Source of the DNA: Hypomesus transpacificus
Taxonomy: Eukaryota > Chordata > Actinopteri > Osmeriformes > Osmeridae
Assembly (NCBI RefSeq): GCF_021917145.1
Contig: NC_061080.1
Span: 1,841,497 to 1,905,496 of the forward strand
DNA: 64,000 bases
Direction of reading: 5' to 3'
Shown in pieces: positions 59,830 through 64,000 of this stretch. Made by a program: the position numbers and the translations under genes. The notes below the pieces were generated by a model. That model saw nothing but the letters and a program-made list of their open reading frames with translations. It made no database searches and had not been told where the DNA came from. Every line of letters starts with the position of its first letter. The stretch's first letter is position 1.

Positions 59830-62800
59830 CCCCCCCCCCCCCCAGAAGCTACTGGCTCTAAGCTCTTAGTATATATAACCTTGACTGTGTCATTATGTTC
59901 TTGAAGGTAACGATGAGATGACTAGGTAAGTTGATGCAGGAATCAATACCGTCCAGCCATTTTTCCTAACCCCCCCCCCTACGCCCACCACCCTCAGTCT
60001 GAATAGTCTTGTCTGTTTCAGAGTGTAGTCTATGTGCCGCGACGCATAGAGCCCTTGTCAAAGCGGGGCAGTGATATAGGGTGGTCTTGTGTATAATGCA
60101 TGCTCCCCGGCTAAGTGCGAGCCTGCCAGTTCCTGTTTGGAGAGACCTGTGTCATCCACAAGGGCCCCCCCCCCCCCCCCCCCAGTCTCAGGAGCCGGGC
60201 TGCAGGCTGGGCTTGTGTAGTCTGTGTGCAGGGGCCTTGTCAGTGAACTGCGGCAAAGGGGGGGATGTTCCTGAGCGAGAGAGGGGTCCTTGTGTTGTGG
60301 TCCAGGTGCGGGCCCGGCCCCGTCCTGCCTGCCACGCACGTCCATCCAGACTTCCTCCCCCTCTTGTTTAGTCTGCCCCCCAACCCCCACCCCCCACACA
60401 CACACACACACACTCCAGATGACTGGGCCCAGACGCGGAGCTGCGCCAGGGGGCCCCCGGTGTTCACGTGTCAGCGCCTCGCTCGTTTCCCCCCCCCCCC
60501 TCCCTCTCACATGGAAGCCCTTTATGCTTTATGTCCTGCCCGTCAAGGCTGTGTAGACGCGGCCCCTCGCTACAGATGACCCATTCTCCCGTCCCTCCGC
60601 CGCCGAGCCTCAGCTGGCCGGGGCGAGGGGGGGGGGGAGAGAAAGATAACGGGAGCCGTCGTCGTTAACGGGCCCGGGCCATGGTTAGGAGGCTGTTATG
60701 CCCTCCGTTGCCACGGCCGTGCCATGCGCCGGGAGGGGAATATCTGACTAGACGCGTCTCGTGCTTCAGACGTACGACTTCGAAGTGAGAAAGTGGAATC
60801 ATCACCAATTCAGTTTCAGCCAACGCCTCTCTCTCTTCCCCCCCCCCCCACTCCCCTTCTCCAAGCAGATGGTTTTGCCCGCGTAATGGTTTTGTAATGT
60901 AGCCTCACAGCTGCTTAAGCAGCCTCTTTGGCACATTCCGTTCCAATCAAGATGGGCTAGTTCATTTGCCTCACTGCCAAGTGCCCACTGCGTGGTGTGT
61001 CTGTGTGTGTTTTTTGTAGGATGGCACCAGTTCGCCAACAGGTCTGGGGGATTGAAGTGTGAGCTAATCTCAGTTCATCCTAATGTCGGACACGTTGGCA
61101 TAGGAACAAACTCTAAAAGTCTAGGGGCCTGTAATGACTTCGACTTCTTTACCGGGGTTCTGGCGCACGCCTTGCTGTGCGTGCTCTGATTGTAGCAGGT
61201 TCATGTCCCATGTCCTGTCCCATGTGGCTCACCTGCCCAGACAAGACGGGCGGGGGGGGGGCGGGCGGGCGGGCAGCGAAGGGTGGCAGGCAGCTGTCTG
61301 TTTGCAATGTTGACACCACATACAAAGGCCTGTCTTTACTCTGCTCCAGAGCAAGCAGGTGGAGGAGATGTAGACCCGCCTCCTAACCGATGTTCCATGT
61401 TCCCCTTTGTGGTCCGAGGCGTTGAAAAGATGGGGGGGGGAGGTGGGGGGGAGGCTGTCAAAACGTCTGCTGAAATGTGTTTTCTTTCTTTCTTTTTTTG
61501 CCGTGTCATTGGAAGACGTGGTCTAGCCTAATGTGGCTGTCTACGTTCCGCCCGGCTGTACCTGCAACCCTCCACGTCTGGAGGTGCCGGCTTTTTCCAA
61601 GCTGTCTTCGTTTTGATGATTCATGCAAGTTTTGTCCCCCCCACACCTCCTTTTCTGACCCCCCCTCCCTCGGATTTCTTGCAGCCGAGGAATTCTGGCA
61701 GCCACCGAAGTTCTGTCTAGACAACAAGCAAGAATTTTATTGTTATTACAGCTCTCGAATCCGAGGATTTAAAAAGAGCCCCCACCCCCCTCTCCCGACA
61801 GAACGGGCCATTTTGGTATGTTCTCACACTACCGTGTGTGTTTTTGTTTTGGATTCTGGCACGACTCACTCTGATTTATGGGGGTGTAATTCCATAATGC
61901 GGGGCGAGGAATGGCACAGCCTCGCTGTTTGTGGCCATCTTGGTTTCACCTCTTCTGTTTTCATGCTGTGAGGGGGGCGAGCCCCCAAAGCTTGGCGTGT
62001 CACGTTATGGCGTCCGGTTTCATTGATACATTTGTTTTCGGTTTACACGGGCTTCATATTGAGTCTGTCCGCATGACACAGTCGACATGGAAAATCTGTT
62101 TGCCGAGACAAGTTTGCTGGCTGGGGACTTGTCCCTAACAGGCTGGCTAACGTGGTTAGCTCATGATGGATTGCCTTGATACTCAATATGGTTTCTGATG
62201 ATTTAATTTGAGGCGGGCAAAGTCAAAGAGAAAGATTAGGGCGAGAATAAAGAATAGACCTTCTCGGCTTCTCTCTTTCAACCCCTAACAAGCGTGACGC
62301 AGTCTGTCGAAATCCGAAAGCTTGCACTGAAAAGAGAGCGAGAGAGAGCGAGCTCGCTTTATCTGCTATTGAAATTAGACTTGAACTTTGGAAACGGAAA
62401 GACCGCCCTCCTCACGGTTGTATAACGGCAGTGCTGCAGACGTCAAGGTGGGCTCAAAGACCACACTCGGTATGCAGAATACATTAAACCGGCCCAAAGT
62501 GCCGTTTAAAGCCTTGGGTAGGCGCTTGTCGTTGGCAAAGAACTCCTTCACAGCTTCGCAGTTGTAAAGCATTGATGGACTCGGTCAGGCTTGTAGGCTT
62601 CACACTGTACAGTGTCGTGACTTGTGTTCCAGGCAGGGTTTTTTTTTTCTTTCTTTCTATTAAAGACGCAGACTCGCTGCAAGGCGCACTTCACCAATGC
62701 TCCTGCACTTAGACCTGTATCGGTATGGCATTCACGTTGACCCCAACATGACCTCGATTCCCCCTATTTCTCGGTGTCGCCCTCCCCGTTCCCCGTCTGC

Positions 62801-63165
62801 CCCGGATCTGGCTCAGACAGCAGGTGCTGACGGCGTCGCCTCTTGTCGCGGTTTTGAATCTGCCTCGTCTAGCATCTCCTCTTCCTGCCCTTCTCCCTCC
62901 CCCCCCACCACCTTCCGTCCCCGCCGCCGCCACAACAGTACAGATTTGTCGCCGTACCTAGCAACCGCCAGCGTTCACAACCCCTCTAAAGACAGTTTTG
63001 TGCTACATCTCCTGACGTTGTTGAGGGATGTTTGGTGGGTTGTGGCTCGACGCCATGCCTGCTCTGTCTCGGCGCTCCGTCAGTGGAGCTGAACCGCTAT
63101 TTGTGTGTGTGTGTGTGTGCGCGCGTGTGTGCGCGAGTGTGTGAAGTGTGAATGAGAGGCAAAGA

Positions 63166-63200
63166 TGTAAAGCGCTTTGAGTACCATAAAAAGGTACTAA
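63166..63200 (+). mobile_element. Possible retroelement 3' tail
   Basis: TGTAAAGCGCTTTGAGTACC followed by an A-rich stretch resembles a 3' tail common in fish SINE/LINE families. Only this short piece is recognisable, so the family is not assigned. Confidence 0.3.
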
Positions 63201-63616
63201 AGGGAGAAAACGTGGGGCAGTCCATTGACTATTTAGCACGATAGAAGGAGCTGCAGCATTAATGCCTTTGACATTGCATCTCTCTCACTCAGCACCCAGC
63301 CTGAATGGGGTGGGGGGGTTCCACCTGGCTGGTTCACTTACAATGAAGGGCTTTGCTGTCACGCTCATGTCAAGTTTTGGCGCTCAAACCAGCTGGGGTT
63401 AGTCTTTGACTCTAATGTCATGGTGAAGTCTTCTGATATTAGCAGGAGATGGCTAATATCCATTGCCTTGTTGGAGTGAGGGTGGTTCCATGGTTTGGCA
63501 TTCGTATTAGCTTCATCCCTTCTGCCTTATCTGACTCATTATTAGCACCTGTTCTCTGCCTTCACTGTAAGCGATAAGGCTACACAAGCTGTGTTTGAGT
63601 AGGGGTGTCAAGTTCA

Positions 63617-63895
63617 GGCTCTCTGTGCCTGGTCTCTGTGCCTGGTATTACATGCCTGGTCTCTGTGCCTGGTCTCTGTACCTGGTATTACATGCCCTGG
63701 TCTCTGTGCCTGGTCTCTGTGCCTGGTATTACATGCCTTGTCTCTGTGCCTGGTCTCTGTGCCTGGTATTACATGCCTGGTCTCTGTACCTGGTATTACA
63801 TGCCTGGTCTCTGTGCCTGGTATTACATGCCCGGTCTCTGTGCCTGGTCTCTGTGCCTGGTCTCTGTGCTTGGTCTCTGTGCCTGGTATTACATG
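63617..63895. repeat. Two-monomer minisatellite (13- and 14-base units)
   Basis: About 20 monomers alternate irregularly between GGTCTCTGTGCCT (13 bases) and GGTATTACATGCCT (14 bases), with single-base variants such as GTACCT and CTTGG. The order is not fixed: one or two of the first kind usually precede one of the second. Confidence 0.93.
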
Positions 63896-64000
63896 CTTAC
63901 TATGGCGCTCCCAGGCCACAAAAGCCCTGTGCAAGTCTGCCAAGCTCGGCTGAATATTTATGTATACACAGAGAGCTGCTGCTCTCCCTCCCCCATCTCT

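Larger units (their letters stand above)
55463..64000 (+). other. smurf2: smurf2 intron 1 (continues past the window)
   Basis: No coding exon was recognised on either strand. Frames of 100-230 codons at 57138-57830 and 61477-61971 run through C-rich or low-complexity DNA and match nothing known. The stretch holds several C runs (57552-57571, near 60165-60183), a CTCT/CGCT repeat at 58138-58198, a ZNF143-like site at 59812-59829 and a minisatellite at 63617-63895. Confidence 0.6.

Overview
This window is nuclear DNA from a ray-finned (teleost) fish. Genes are split into short exons by GT-AG introns. The non-coding DNA is full of CA/GT, GGGA and poly-G/C tracts and minisatellites, and there is a fish-type L2 LINE/SINE tail. 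Each recognised protein matches a vertebrate family. I recognised families by memory of human orthologues; no database search was run, and the species cannot be named from the sequence.

Layout, left to right. 1-4736: no confident gene; a likely first coding exon of a minus-strand gene sits at 4737-4757 and runs leftward. 6494-8747 (+): orthologue of C19orf67, 7 exons, 360 aa. 8940-36600 (-): a long proline/threonine-rich and acidic protein gene (PRR36-like). It has coding exons at 24547-23905, 23810-23732, 18075-17906 and 17802-15158, plus a phase-compatible extra 3' coding exon at 12781-11712 with a ~2.7 kb 3' UTR. Its probable 5' intron (24.6-36.3 kb) holds a 46-bp minisatellite. 41367-49601 (-): mcoln1 (TRPML1), 14 coding exons, 582 aa. 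50578-51242 (-): trappc5, 188 aa. 52473-54409 (+): a long peptidoglycan-recognition protein (PGLYRP2/pglyrp6 type). 55411-55462 (+): first coding exon of smurf2; the remaining 8.5 kb looks like its first intron.

The genes are not an operon, but two themes emerge. mcoln1 (lysosomal cation channel) carries two CATGTG E-boxes of the CLEAR/TFEB type just upstream of its start. trappc5 (vesicle tethering) lies just upstream of it in the same orientation. C19orf67, PRR36, MCOLN1, TRAPPC5 and PGLYRP2 all lie on human 19p13, so the block is largely a conserved 19p13 segment, with smurf2 (human 17q) joined on the right.

The observation most worth checking is the PGLYRP gene. Its zinc ligands are intact, but the tyrosine of the amidase active site is an aspartate, and the large second exon has a one-base frameshift. 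That points to a catalytically dead, decaying or mis-assembled copy. I found no clear sign of a wholly undescribed system.
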